From Wylensekiella montiformis (GTDB lineage: Bacteria; Bacillota; Negativicutes; Selenomonadales; Selenomonadaceae): a stretch of DNA of 64,000 nucleotides. Numbering within the stretch: the stretch's first letter is position 1; every line of letters begins with the position of its first letter. This document shows, piece by piece, positions 1-8,084 of the stretch. A program made the position numbers and the translations under genes. Under the pieces are notes generated by a model. It did no database searches. It had not been told where the DNA came from and saw nothing but the letters and a program-made list of their open reading frames with translations. The stretch spans positions 216,946-280,945 of the forward strand of contig NZ_VUNL01000002.1 in NCBI RefSeq assembly GCF_009697385.1. Reading direction: 5' to 3'.

Positions 1-432
1 ACCGGCAGCCATATTGGCAATCATCATCGGGATGAAGAACGGGCTGATGCGGGCCGGACCCTTGTCGAACAGTTTTTCATACTGTGCGTGCATCGTCTCA
101 ATGCCCCCAATGCCGGCGCCGACAAACGTACCGACGCGGTCAAGATTCTCTTTTTCCAAATCCAGACCGGCATCTTTAATCGCCATACCGGCAGCAGCTA
201 CGGCAAACTGCGTATAGCGATCCATGCGCTTCGATTCTTTCTTATCAATGTAATCGGCCGGATCAAAATCCTTTACTTCTCCGGCAATTTGCGAATGATA
301 CTCTGACGCATCAAACCGCGTGATCTTATCGATCCCGTTGCGGCCTTCCATCAGGCCCTTCCAAAATTCTTCTTTGCCTGTACCGATCGGGGTAATGGCC
401 CCGATACCGGTAATTACAACGCGATTACTCAA
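1..432 (-). CDS. fabF: beta-ketoacyl-ACP synthase II, N-terminal part (window edge)
   Basis: First 144 codons of the elongating condensing enzyme of type II fatty-acid synthesis, which joins malonyl-ACP to the growing acyl-ACP in the cytoplasm. The visible part opens with the KAS II start VVITGIGAITPIG and carries the conserved GIGGIETM and SPFFIPMMIANMAAG stretches. The catalytic Cys and both His lie beyond the window. The start is a TTG at 432, eight bases after GGAGAGGAG; no ATG fits. It is the most distal visible gene of the fapR-fab operon, about 50 bases after the FabK paralogue. Family call is secure. Confidence 0.93.
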   Translation of the reverse strand, partial: MSNRVVITGIGAITPIGTGKEEFWKGLMEGRNGIDKITRFDASEYHSQIAGEVKDFDPADYIDKKESKRMDRYTQFAVAAAGMAIKDAGLDLEKENLDRVGTFVGAGIGGIETMHAQYEKLFDKGPARISPFFIPMMIANMAAG

Positions 433-481
433 ATGAATGACTCCTCTCCTGTGCTACTCTTCTCAGGCGTTTCACACCCGA

Positions 482-1426
482 TCATTCCGCAGCCTCTGCC
501 TCAGCCTTGAGCTGCTCAAAAATCTCATGAACGGTCAGTATCTTATCAATCTGCGGCATATATTCACCGGTGAACACCAGTCCCGTCTCGACATCCCCCT
601 GCTGTGCCCGTGTGAGCGCGCGGATGATGCAGAAATTATGCTTGCAGGCTTTCAGGCAAGCATCGCACTGCTTAGGCGGTACCGGCCCTTCCATGACTCT
701 GGCCGAAAACGGCGTCCGCACGGCCCGGCCGGGAAGTCCGACTGGACTGTGAATAATGACGATATCCTCCGGTTTGGATTTCAGATAATAGTCCTTGAGG
801 GCCGGCGCTGCATTGGATTCCACACAAGCAGCAAAACGGGATCCCATCTGGACGCCCGCAGCGCCCATCTTTATCATATCAACGATGTCCTGGCCATGCA
901 GTACGCCGCCGGCTGCAATGACCGGGACGCTGACTGCCGCGCTGACATCGGCAACGAGATCACGCACCGACGTGCTCGTGCCGAGATGTCCGCCAGCCTC
1001 TTTCCCTTCAAGGACGATAGCTGCTGCGCCAAGACGCTCTGAAATTTTAGCTAATTTAACGGAAGAAACAATCGGAACAATTGGGGTTCCGGATTCCTTG
1101 CCGAGTCCGAACATGTCACGGGAGAAACCAGCTCCGGCCACCACCAGGTCGATCCCTTCGTCGATCGCAGTCCTGACGATGCCAGCAAAATCCCTGGCTG
1201 CTACCATGATGTTGATGCCGATGATACCAGACGTAAGCGAACGTGCGAGCCGGATTTCATAGCGCAGTTCGTCATGGCTCATACCAGATGCGGCAATGAG
1301 GCCGATACCGCCCTCGTTCGCTACAGCTGCCGCCAGACGGGCCGTTGACAACCGAATCGCCATGCCACCCTGCTGTATAGGGATCCTTGCGATCTTATTG
1401 CCAATTTTCAGCTCTGGAAGTTTCAA
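482..1426 (-). CDS. FabK / nitronate-monooxygenase-like flavoprotein with a four-Cys tail
   Basis: A 314-residue FMN-binding TIM barrel of the enoyl-ACP reductase II / nitronate monooxygenase family. Visible marks are QQGGM near residue 20, EAGGHLG at 143-149, AAGG at 171-174 and GSRF at 195-198. It is a paralogue of the fabK three genes upstream. It differs from it by a C-terminal cluster C-x2-C-x3-C-x4-C at residues 254-266, which could bind metal or an Fe-S cluster. The start is TTG at 1426 behind GGAGGAGTGACA; longer in-frame starts lack a ribosome site. It lies between acpP and fabF, so a role in acyl metabolism is likely, but substrate and reaction cannot be read from sequence. Confidence 0.8.
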   Translation of the reverse strand: MKLPELKIGNKIARIPIQQGGMAIRLSTARLAAAVANEGGIGLIAASGMSHDELRYEIRLARSLTSGIIGINIMVAARDFAGIVRTAIDEGIDLVVAGAGFSRDMFGLGKESGTPIVPIVSSVKLAKISERLGAAAIVLEGKEAGGHLGTSTSVRDLVADVSAAVSVPVIAAGGVLHGQDIVDMIKMGAAGVQMGSRFAACVESNAAPALKDYYLKSKPEDIVIIHSPVGLPGRAVRTPFSARVMEGPVPPKQCDACLKACKHNFCIIRALTRAQQGDVETGLVFTGEYMPQIDKILTVHEIFEQLKAEAEAAE

Positions 1427-1510
1427 TGTCACTCCTCCAATCAATCCTACCTTGAGAAAATCCCGCGAAACAAGTTTCACGGGATTTTCAAACAGGTAAG
1501 ACGCTCAAAC

Positions 1511-1741
1511 TTATTTGTTCTGGTCTATGTAGGTAACTACGTCCTGAACGCTCTTGATCTTCTCAGCAGCTTCGTCCGGAATCTCGATATTGAATTCCTC
1601 TTCAAAAGCCATGATCAGCTCAACGATATCCAGGGAGTCAGCTCCTAAATCATCGATGAAGGTAGACTCGAGTGCAACCTCGTCAGCCTCAACGCCCAAC
1701 TGCTCAACAACGATATCTCTTACTTTTTCAAAAGTCGACAT
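1511..1741 (-). CDS. acpP: acyl carrier protein
   Basis: A 76-residue acidic carrier that holds acyl chains on a phosphopantetheine arm in the cytoplasm. The attachment motif GADSLD is present, with Ser at residue 36, and the helical layout matches AcpP along its whole length. The start ATG at 1741 follows AAGGAGGTGAACTTC. A GTG three codons earlier sits inside that ribosome site and is rejected. Its place between fabG and the FabK paralogue marks it as the carrier for fatty-acid synthesis and not for a polyketide pathway. Confidence 0.97.
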   Translation of the reverse strand: MSTFEKVRDIVVEQLGVEADEVALESTFIDDLGADSLDIVELIMAFEEEFNIEIPDEAAEKIKSVQDVVTYIDQNK

Positions 1742-1781
1742 GAAGTTCACCTCCTTAAAATGATATCCCTATATAGTTATA

Positions 1782-2525
1782 TCACATAACCATGCCGCCG
1801 TCTACATTGACGACCTGCCCCGTGATATAAGCCGCTTGATCCGAAACCAGGAAAAGCACCGCGTTGGCAACGTCCTCCGGACGCCCCATACGCTTGAGCG
1901 GAATGTTCGCCAGCGTAGCTTCTCTGGCCTTGTCCGTCATGGCTGCAGTCATATCCGTATCAATGAAACCGGGCGCAACCGCATTGACCGTAATTCCGCG
2001 GGAAGCAAGTTCCCGGGCTGCCGACTTGGAAAAGCCGACCACACCGGCCTTGGCAGCTGCGTAGTTGGTCTGACCGGCATTGCCGGTAAGTCCAACTACT
2101 GAAGCCATATTCACGATACGGCCGCTGCGCTTTTTCATCATAAGCTTGGAAACCGCTTTCGTGCAATAGAACACACCGCGAAGATTGGTATCGATCACCG
2201 CGTCAAAGTCTTCTTCCTTCATGCGCATGAGCAGGCCATCCCGCGTGATTCCCGCATTGTTGACGAGAATATCGATCTGGCCGAATCGTTCTGCGACCTG
2301 AGAAACCATCGTCTCGACCGCCTTGCTGTCCGATATGTCAGCCTGAACCAGAAGCGCTTCGCCGCCCCTGCTTTCAATCTCCTTCCGGACTTCTTCCGCT
2401 CTGGCCGTATTGCCCGCATAATTGATGGCCACTTTGGCTCCCTCTTCGGCCAGCCGAAGAGCAATCGCACGGCCAATGCCGCGGGAAGCGCCGGTCACCA
2501 AAGCAACCTTTCCATCTAAAAGCAT
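1782..2525 (-). CDS. fabG: 3-oxoacyl-ACP reductase
   Basis: A 247-residue short-chain dehydrogenase that reduces 3-oxoacyl-ACP with NADPH, the first reductive step of each elongation round. It shows the TGASRGIG cofactor motif at residues 11-18, NNAG, a catalytic Ser in the MASVVG stretch, the YAAAK pair and the FabG-type end TGQVVNVDGGMVM. The start ATG at 2525 follows AAGGAGG. The longer reading frame upstream overlaps the end of fabD and has no ribosome site. The fabD stop ends one base before this start, so the two genes are probably translationally coupled. Confidence 0.96.
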   Translation of the reverse strand: MLLDGKVALVTGASRGIGRAIALRLAEEGAKVAINYAGNTARAEEVRKEIESRGGEALLVQADISDSKAVETMVSQVAERFGQIDILVNNAGITRDGLLMRMKEEDFDAVIDTNLRGVFYCTKAVSKLMMKKRSGRIVNMASVVGLTGNAGQTNYAAAKAGVVGFSKSAARELASRGITVNAVAPGFIDTDMTAAMTDKAREATLANIPLKRMGRPEDVANAVLFLVSDQAAYITGQVVNVDGGMVM

Positions 2526-2526
2526 A

Positions 2527-3471
2527 TTAGCGGACCTCCTTGAAATAGTCAAGCGTTTTTTGCAAAGTCTCAAGATTTTCTACGTTCATGCTCTTGAGGG
2601 ATTTATCAATGCGGCGGTTAAACCCGCAGAGTGTTTTCCCGGGGCCTGCCTCGACAAACGTATCGGCCCCAAAGGCACTCATCGTGTTGACACAGGCGAT
2701 CCATTTCACGGGATGATCTGCCTGAGCGACGAGATTTGCTTTGATCTCATCCGCTTTCGTTTCCAGTTCGCCCGTAAAGTTCGAAACGACCGGAATCTTC
2801 GCGTCGCGAATCTGCACCTTGTCAAGCTCTGCCGCCAGTTTTTCTGCAGCCGGCTTCATCAGGGTAGAATGGAACGGCGCCGACACGGGCAGAATGACCG
2901 CTTTTTTTGCACCGGCAGCCTTGAGCGTCTCAACCGCAGCCTCCACGCCCTTCGTCGTCCCGGCGATAACCGTCTGACCCGGGCAGTTGAAGTTTACGGC
3001 CTGAACCTCGCCGGCCGTCTTTGTCGCCTTCTCGCAGGCATCGACGATGACCTCGTCAGCCAGACCAATGATCGCCGCCATACCGCCCTGACCGACCGGA
3101 ACGGCTTCCTGCATGAACTGGCCGCGCTTATGCACCAGCGCGACAGCATCCTGAAAGTCCAGAACATCCGCAGCGACCAGAGCCGAATATTCGCCCAGAC
3201 TATGTCCGCCCGTCACATCCGGCTGAAGCCCGTGTTCCTTGAGAATCTCGTTGGCGATCACGCTCATGGTCAAGATGGCCGGCTGCGTATTCGCCGTCAG
3301 CTTGAGATCTTCTTCCGGACCTTCGAAGCACATCTGTCGGATGGAATACCCGAGCGCTTCATCAGCCTGCGCAAAAAGCTTCTCCGCCACTTCATACTGC
3401 GCACAAAAATCCTTGCCCATACCGACGGTCTGCGCACCCTGTCCCGGGAATACAAATGCAAGCTTGTTCAC
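2527..3471 (-). CDS. fabD: malonyl-CoA:ACP transacylase
   Basis: A 314-residue acyltransferase that moves malonyl from CoA to ACP. The opening FVFPGQGAQ, the nucleophile motif GHSLGE (Ser91) and the active-site His in SAPFHS near residue 200 are all visible. The start is GTG at 3471, eight bases after GGAGG; the ATG at 3486 overlaps that ribosome site and is rejected. It lies between fabK and fabG in the fap operon. Its substrate malonyl-CoA is also the effector of FapR, which heads this operon. Confidence 0.96.
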   Translation of the reverse strand: MNKLAFVFPGQGAQTVGMGKDFCAQYEVAEKLFAQADEALGYSIRQMCFEGPEEDLKLTANTQPAILTMSVIANEILKEHGLQPDVTGGHSLGEYSALVAADVLDFQDAVALVHKRGQFMQEAVPVGQGGMAAIIGLADEVIVDACEKATKTAGEVQAVNFNCPGQTVIAGTTKGVEAAVETLKAAGAKKAVILPVSAPFHSTLMKPAAEKLAAELDKVQIRDAKIPVVSNFTGELETKADEIKANLVAQADHPVKWIACVNTMSAFGADTFVEAGPGKTLCGFNRRIDKSLKSMNVENLETLQKTLDYFKEVR

Positions 3472-3524
3472 CGTAACTACCTCCATAAAATCCGAATATC
3501 CGCTTTACAGCACCCTATGATTCG

Positions 3525-4472
3525 TTATTCGCAGTCCTGCCGGATCGTACCGATAACGCCCGGCAGTCCCTTTATCATATCCTCAATGATCTGGCTGACC
3601 GGCTTGATATCATCAAGCATACCGGAAATTTCGCCAATCATGACCGAGCCGTTCTGTACATCGCCCTCATGCGTAGCACGATGCAGACTGCCCACACCCA
3701 GTTTCTCCAGTTCCTCAGCCGGAGCGCCGGCCGCTTCCATTTCCTGGAACTTACGGGTAAGCTTATTCGCCAGAACGCGCGCCGGATGTCCAAGCGTACG
3801 CCCGGTAACAACCGTAGAACGATCCTTTGCCTTCAGGATCATTTTCTTATAATCCGGATGTGCGATGCACTCCTCACTCATCACAAAGCGGGAGCCCATC
3901 TGTACGGCTTTTGCGCCAAGGGCAAAAGCCGCCGCCATACCGCGGGAATCTGCGATACCGCCGGCACCGATGACAGGGACGTCCACAGCATCGACGACCT
4001 GCGGCAGCAGAGCCATGGTCGTGATTTCTCCGATATGCCCGCCCGATTCCGTACCTTCGGCAATGACCGCATCCGCTCCCGAGCGGACCAGACGTCTGGC
4101 CAGCGCAACGGAAGCCACGACCGGAATCACCTTCGTGCCGATTTCTTTCAGTGCAGGCACATACTCACCGGGATTGCCCGCTCCGGTTGTCACAACCGGT
4201 ACCTTCTCATCGAGTACGACCTGCATGACTTCCCTGACATACGGACTCATGAGCATAATATTAACGCCAAACGGCTTATCCGTCCAGCCCTTGCATTTCT
4301 GAATCTCATTCCGCAGAATTTCAGGCGGCATATGACCGGCACCAATGATGCCTAATCCGCCGGCATTGGAAACAGCAGAAGCCAGTTCCGCCGTGCCAAT
4401 CCAAGCCATTCCTCCCTGGAAAATCGGATACTTTATGTTTAATAATTTACAAATCGCATTGTTTTCAAACAT
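3525..4472 (-). CDS. fabK: enoyl-ACP reductase II (FMN type)
   Basis: A 315-residue FMN-dependent enoyl-ACP reductase that closes the elongation cycle, used by many Firmicutes in place of FabI. It has YPIFQGGMAWIGTA at the start, ESGGHIGE, the GAGGIAD loop and GSRFVMSEE. Start ATG at 4472, ten bases after GGAGG, five bases after the fabH stop. The match to FabK is along the full length, and location in the fab operon supports reductase rather than nitronate oxidation. No fabI is seen in the window. Confidence 0.93.
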   Translation of the reverse strand: MFENNAICKLLNIKYPIFQGGMAWIGTAELASAVSNAGGLGIIGAGHMPPEILRNEIQKCKGWTDKPFGVNIMLMSPYVREVMQVVLDEKVPVVTTGAGNPGEYVPALKEIGTKVIPVVASVALARRLVRSGADAVIAEGTESGGHIGEITTMALLPQVVDAVDVPVIGAGGIADSRGMAAAFALGAKAVQMGSRFVMSEECIAHPDYKKMILKAKDRSTVVTGRTLGHPARVLANKLTRKFQEMEAAGAPAEELEKLGVGSLHRATHEGDVQNGSVMIGEISGMLDDIKPVSQIIEDMIKGLPGVIGTIRQDCE

Positions 4473-4477
4473 TAAGA

Positions 4478-5482
4478 TTAGTCCTCCTTCGCCCATTTCA
4501 TGATGCAGGACGCCCAGGTCAGGCCTGCACCAAAGCCGGCCAGAGCCAGCACATTGCCTTTTTTGAAGCGGCCTGCGTGAGCCGCCTCTGCCAGCGCCAC
4601 AGGAATGGACGCAGCTGACGTATTGCCATAATTGCCAATATTGACGATAACCCTATCCATCGACAGGTTCAACCGTTTGGCTGCCGCCTGAATAATACGG
4701 ATATTCGCCTGATGGGGAACCATCCAGTCGATTTCTCCCTTGTCCATACCAGCTTTTTGCAGGGAAGCTTCCACGGTTTTTCCCATGATCCTGACCGCGA
4801 AGCGGAATACGGCCTTGCCGTCCATGTGAATAAAATTCATCCGCTGGTCAAGCATCTCATGCGTCACAGGATGCAGGCTGCCGCTGGCGGGAATATCGAG
4901 AAAATCCGCGCCGGATCCATCGCTGCCGAGATCAAAGCTCTGCACACCCAGCCCGTCCTCTACCGCACCATAGACTGCCGCACCGGCACCATCGCCGAAC
5001 AGGATACAGGTATTGCGGTCCGTCCAGTCCACGACCTTGGAAAGCGTCTCCGCACCGATGACCAGAATCTTGCGGTACATCCCCGTTTCAATAAACTGGC
5101 AGGCAATCGCCGAGCCATAGACAAATCCGGAACACGCCGCCGACAGATCAAACGCTCCGGCATGCACAGCGCCAAGACGATGCTGCAGCACACAGGCCGT
5201 TGAAGGAATAATCCGGTCCGAAGTCAGCGTAGCAACAAGGATGAGATCCAGATCTGCCGGATCAACCTTTGCATCCTTCAAAGCCATACAGGCGGCGCGA
5301 TAAGCCAGTTCCGAAACCGGCATATCGTCCGGTGCCACATGGCGCTGATGAATTCCGGTACGCTCAACGATCCAGGCATCATTCGTGTCCACCATCCGTT
5401 CCAGATCCGCGTTGGTCACCACCTGCTCCGGCGCTGCCCAGCCCGTTCCCAGTATTCCGGCACTATTTTTTTTCTCCGTCAT
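4478..5482 (-). CDS. fabH: beta-ketoacyl-ACP synthase III
   Basis: A 334-residue condensing enzyme that starts fatty-acid chains from an acyl-CoA primer and malonyl-ACP. The Cys-His-Asn triad is visible: Cys117 in SAACSGF, His257 in VPHQAN and Asn287 in NYGNTSA. The start overlaps the end of plsX by 20 bases, so the two are translationally coupled. The length is normal for FabH. The primer preference (acetyl or branched) cannot be decided from these motifs. Confidence 0.97.
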   Translation of the reverse strand: MTEKKNSAGILGTGWAAPEQVVTNADLERMVDTNDAWIVERTGIHQRHVAPDDMPVSELAYRAACMALKDAKVDPADLDLILVATLTSDRIIPSTACVLQHRLGAVHAGAFDLSAACSGFVYGSAIACQFIETGMYRKILVIGAETLSKVVDWTDRNTCILFGDGAGAAVYGAVEDGLGVQSFDLGSDGSGADFLDIPASGSLHPVTHEMLDQRMNFIHMDGKAVFRFAVRIMGKTVEASLQKAGMDKGEIDWMVPHQANIRIIQAAAKRLNLSMDRVIVNIGNYGNTSAASIPVALAEAAHAGRFKKGNVLALAGFGAGLTWASCIMKWAKED

Positions 5483-6491
5483 TCGTCAATATCTCCTCCT
5501 TTGCCAGCGCATCGCGGATATGATCGAGAACATTACCGTTGACATAATCATTCGCGACTCCGATAGCACTGCAGATCGACTTGGCGTTGGATGACCCATG
5601 ACTGATGATGCAGACACCATTGACTCCCAGCAGCGGTGCTCCGCCGTATTCCGAAACGTCCAGACGCTTGCCGAGCTTCTTCAACGCCGGCATGAGCAGG
5701 AAAGCACCCAACTTCGCCAGAACACCACTCTCCCGGATTGCCTCTTTAATCAGCTTCATGATGGTTTTGGCCAGTCCCTCTGCAAATTTTAGCACAACAT
5801 TGCCAACAAATCCATCACAAATTACAACATCAAAATTCCCCTTGGGGATATCGCGCCCTTCGGCATTGCCGCAGAAATTGATCGTATGCATGGCCTTGAG
5901 CAGCTGATACGTCTCCTTTGCCTGCTCGTTTCCCTTCGTTTCCTCTTCACCGATATTCAAAAGGCCTACTTTCGGTGCCTTTATGCCAAATACATATTCC
6001 GCATAAATAGCGCCCATCATCCCGCTCTGAACCAAATGAACCGGACGAGAGTCCACATTGGCCCCAGAATCCAGAAGCATGGTAACCCCTTTCGGGGTCG
6101 GGATCGGCGTAGCAATCGTCGGTCGGCCGATCCCCCGAATCCGCTTGAGAATCAGCTGCGCTGCCGTAACGGCTGCTCCCGTACTGCCGGCGGAAAGCAC
6201 CGCATCGCATTCGCCTTCCTTGACCAGCCGTGTAGCCACAACAATCGAAGAGTCCTTCTTCATCCGCACGGCGTCGGCCGGATGCTCCCCCATCTCGATG
6301 ACTTCCGAAGCATGATGTATGCGGATTCCCAGCTCTTCCCAGCCCCGTTCGCGACGAAGCACCTCACGGATCCGCGGCTCATCACCGACCAGCACGACCT
6401 CACAATGATATTTTCTGGCGGCGCGCACGGCGCCGAACACAATCTGTTCCGGTGCGAAATCGCCGCCCATTGCATCCACTGCAATTTTCAT
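5463..6491 (-). CDS. plsX: phosphate acyltransferase
   Basis: A 342-residue enzyme that converts acyl-ACP to acyl-phosphate, the donor for PlsY in phosphatidic acid synthesis. It is peripheral to the membrane. The family start IAVDAMGGD and the block SAGSTGA are present, with DGFVGN and the GAPLLGVNG signature further on. ATG at 6491 follows GAGGAGTGAGCGT. The longer frame runs back into fapR and has no ribosome site. The pairing fapR-plsX-fab is the same as in Bacillus, where FapR controls it. Confidence 0.96.
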   Translation of the reverse strand: MKIAVDAMGGDFAPEQIVFGAVRAARKYHCEVVLVGDEPRIREVLRRERGWEELGIRIHHASEVIEMGEHPADAVRMKKDSSIVVATRLVKEGECDAVLSAGSTGAAVTAAQLILKRIRGIGRPTIATPIPTPKGVTMLLDSGANVDSRPVHLVQSGMMGAIYAEYVFGIKAPKVGLLNIGEEETKGNEQAKETYQLLKAMHTINFCGNAEGRDIPKGNFDVVICDGFVGNVVLKFAEGLAKTIMKLIKEAIRESGVLAKLGAFLLMPALKKLGKRLDVSEYGGAPLLGVNGVCIISHGSSNAKSICSAIGVANDYVNGNVLDHIRDALAKEEILTNDGEKK

Positions 6492-6504
6492 ACGCTCACT
6501 CCTC

Positions 6505-7065
6505 TTACTTCTCACCCCACGAAACCATGATGAATTTCGCGCGGAAAACTTCCTGAGTGTCATTATGGGTCTTTACCCACACAAAATATTTATTCCCCCG
6601 TACACGGACAATTTCCGCCTTGGCAATCAGTTTTTCCCCTACATGAACAGGCACTTTGTATTTGACATTCGCTATACCGGTAACGGCCATCGGTGCATCG
6701 ATAATGGCCAAAGCCAGAGAATTGGCCTGGGAAAACATGTAATGCCCCTTGGCAATCTTCGTCTTGGCAAAGACCATATCATCCGTAATCCGCAGCAGCG
6801 AGATGCCCGAGCGGCCGAGCTCCAGATCGATGAGTTCACCGACCACTTCGCCGCTCTGGATCGATTTTACCTTGTTCTGCGCATGCTCTGCCATTTTTCG
6901 AATGCGGCCACGCAACTCCGGTATGCCAAGCTCCAGACGATCCAGACGAATCGTCTGGACACTGACCTCCAGCTGACGGGCCAATTCTTCATCAGTCAGA
7001 AACGGTTTTTTCTGAACCTGCTCCAAAAGCAACTGATGCCGTTCCTTTTTCTTGACTCTTGCCAT
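6505..7065 (-). CDS. fapR: fatty-acid biosynthesis repressor FapR
   Basis: A 186-residue repressor. An N-terminal DeoR-like helix-turn-helix (EELARQLEVSVQTIRLDR, about residues 27-44) is followed by a hot-dog thioesterase-like domain that in the family binds malonyl-CoA and releases DNA. Start ATG at 7065 after GGGGGTGCAGAG. A FapR box lies 37 bases upstream, between the promoter and the start, which argues for autoregulation of the whole fap-fab operon. FapR is typical of Bacilli and scattered other Firmicutes. Confidence 0.95.
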   Translation of the reverse strand: MARVKKKERHQLLLEQVQKKPFLTDEELARQLEVSVQTIRLDRLELGIPELRGRIRKMAEHAQNKVKSIQSGEVVGELIDLELGRSGISLLRITDDMVFAKTKIAKGHYMFSQANSLALAIIDAPMAVTGIANVKYKVPVHVGEKLIAKAEIVRVRGNKYFVWVKTHNDTQEVFRAKFIMVSWGEK

Positions 7066-7101
7066 CTCTGCACCCCCTGACACGGATTGTCCGACGCACC
7101 A

Positions 7102-7120
7102 TTAGTACCAGCTACTACAA
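7102..7120 (-). promoter_or_regulatory. FapR operator
   Basis: The plus-strand string TTAGTACCAGCTACTACAA is an imperfect dyad that closely resembles the known FapR box (TTAGTACC-n2-ACTAA core). It lies about 18 bases downstream of the fapR -10 box, a position where repressor binding would block transcription start or early elongation. Confidence 0.8.
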
Positions 7121-7136
7121 TCTCATATAATGGTCT

Positions 7137-7165
7137 ATTATAAAGGGTATGTCACAAAAATGCAA
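7137..7165 (-). promoter_or_regulatory. sigma-A promoter of fapR-plsX-fab operon
   Basis: On the minus strand, TTGCAT (7165-7160), a 17-base spacer and a perfect TATAAT (7142-7137). Transcription would begin near 7130, just ahead of the FapR box. Confidence 0.8.
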
Positions 7166-7266
7166 GTACCGGATTCCGCTGAAATCGGCAGAAATACCCG
7201 GCGTACGCGCGGGTATAAGCCATTTCTTTCTATATATATGATAGACAGGTACAGGGAAAAACGCTG

Positions 7267-7307
7267 AAAACAAATAAAAGAAGCAGGACAAACGAACGTC
7301 CTGCTTC
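7267..7307 (-). terminator. rho-independent terminator after rpmF
   Basis: Minus-strand hairpin with a perfect 10-bp stem (GAAGCAGGAC / GTCCTGCTTC, 7280-7307), an eight-base loop and a T-rich tail. It separates yceD-rpmF from the fapR promoter. Confidence 0.85.
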
Positions 7308-7318
7308 TAAGTCTCCCT

Positions 7319-7498
7319 TTACTCTGCGGCCTTGACCACTTCTTTACCATCATAATAACCACATTCCGGGCATACATGATGAGGCATCTTCGGCTCGTGG
7401 CACTGCGGGCAAGAAACAAACCCCGGTGCCTCCAGTTTCCAGTTTGCGCGGCGCTTATCGCGGCGTGCTTTGGACATTTTACGCTTTGGTACTGCCAT
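7319..7498 (-). CDS. rpmF: 50S ribosomal protein L32
   Basis: A 59-residue basic ribosomal protein. It begins [14 protein letters not shown] and has a zinc-ribbon pair of CxxC at residues 30/33 and 43/46 (SCPQC, CPECG), the zinc-binding form of L32. Start ATG at 7498 after AAGGAGGTGTATCCGAC. It follows yceD by 40 bases, the usual yceD-rpmF pairing in bacteria, and precedes the fap operon as in many genomes. Confidence 0.97.
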   Translation of the reverse strand: MAVPKRKMSKARRDKRRANWKLEAPGFVSCPQCHEPKMPHHVCPECGYYDGKEVVKAAE

Positions 7499-7538
7499 GT
7501 CGGATACACCTCCTTAAATCGCTGGTTCCTATAGGACC

Positions 7539-8036
7539 TTACTTTTTGTTCAATAATTGCTGTAATGCTGCCATGCGCGGATCCGGAACAAAGCGATCGC
7601 AGCCGCAATCGCCTTCATTCAGATTATGGCCGCACACAGGACAAAGCCCCTTGCAGTCAGGCTTGCAGATATTACTGAGCGGCTGAGATGCGATCAGAGT
7701 ATCCCGAACCAGCGTCCGGATATCGATCATATCCCCTTCAAATACGTTAACCTCTTCCTCATCGTCCGCTTCGCGGGCGAAATCTTCCGAAAAGGGCTGG
7801 GACTGTGCATTCCGGCACTCCGTCAAACACCGGTCGCAGACAAATGTCTTAACGGCCTCTATCGTTCCCGTCACACGCCAGCATGAACCCGTATACACCA
7901 CAGTTCCAACAATCTGGATCAGTCCGTCAAACGCATACTCCCCGCTCCGAATCTCCAGCTCCTCAGCCGTCGTCGAAAAAGAAAACGGAAGCCTCTGACC
8001 CGGATTGCGATTTAATTCAGCAATATTAACCTTCAT
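7539..8036 (-). CDS. yceD: YceD / DUF177 family protein
   Basis: A 165-residue DUF177 protein, the family encoded next to rpmF and linked to 23S rRNA or ribosome maturation. It has Cys pairs at CDRC and a C-terminal CKPDCKGLCPVCG...CGC, likely a zinc site. Start ATG at 8036 after GAGGTTGATGCTGA. It has its own strong promoter overlapping the end of larC, so it is probably transcribed with rpmF and not only from the lar genes. The exact molecular role is not known. Confidence 0.9.
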   Translation of the reverse strand: MKVNIAELNRNPGQRLPFSFSTTAEELEIRSGEYAFDGLIQIVGTVVYTGSCWRVTGTIEAVKTFVCDRCLTECRNAQSQPFSEDFAREADDEEEVNVFEGDMIDIRTLVRDTLIASQPLSNICKPDCKGLCPVCGHNLNEGDCGCDRFVPDPRMAALQQLLNKK

Positions 8037-8055
8037 TCAGCATCAACCTCAATTT

Positions 8056-8084
8056 ATTATAACGGTCGTCCTTATGTTTGTCAA
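8056..8084 (-). promoter_or_regulatory. sigma-A promoter of yceD-rpmF
   Basis: Consensus TTGACA (8084-8079), 17-base spacer and TATAAT (8061-8056) on the minus strand. The -35 box overlaps the larC stop codon. Confidence 0.8.
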
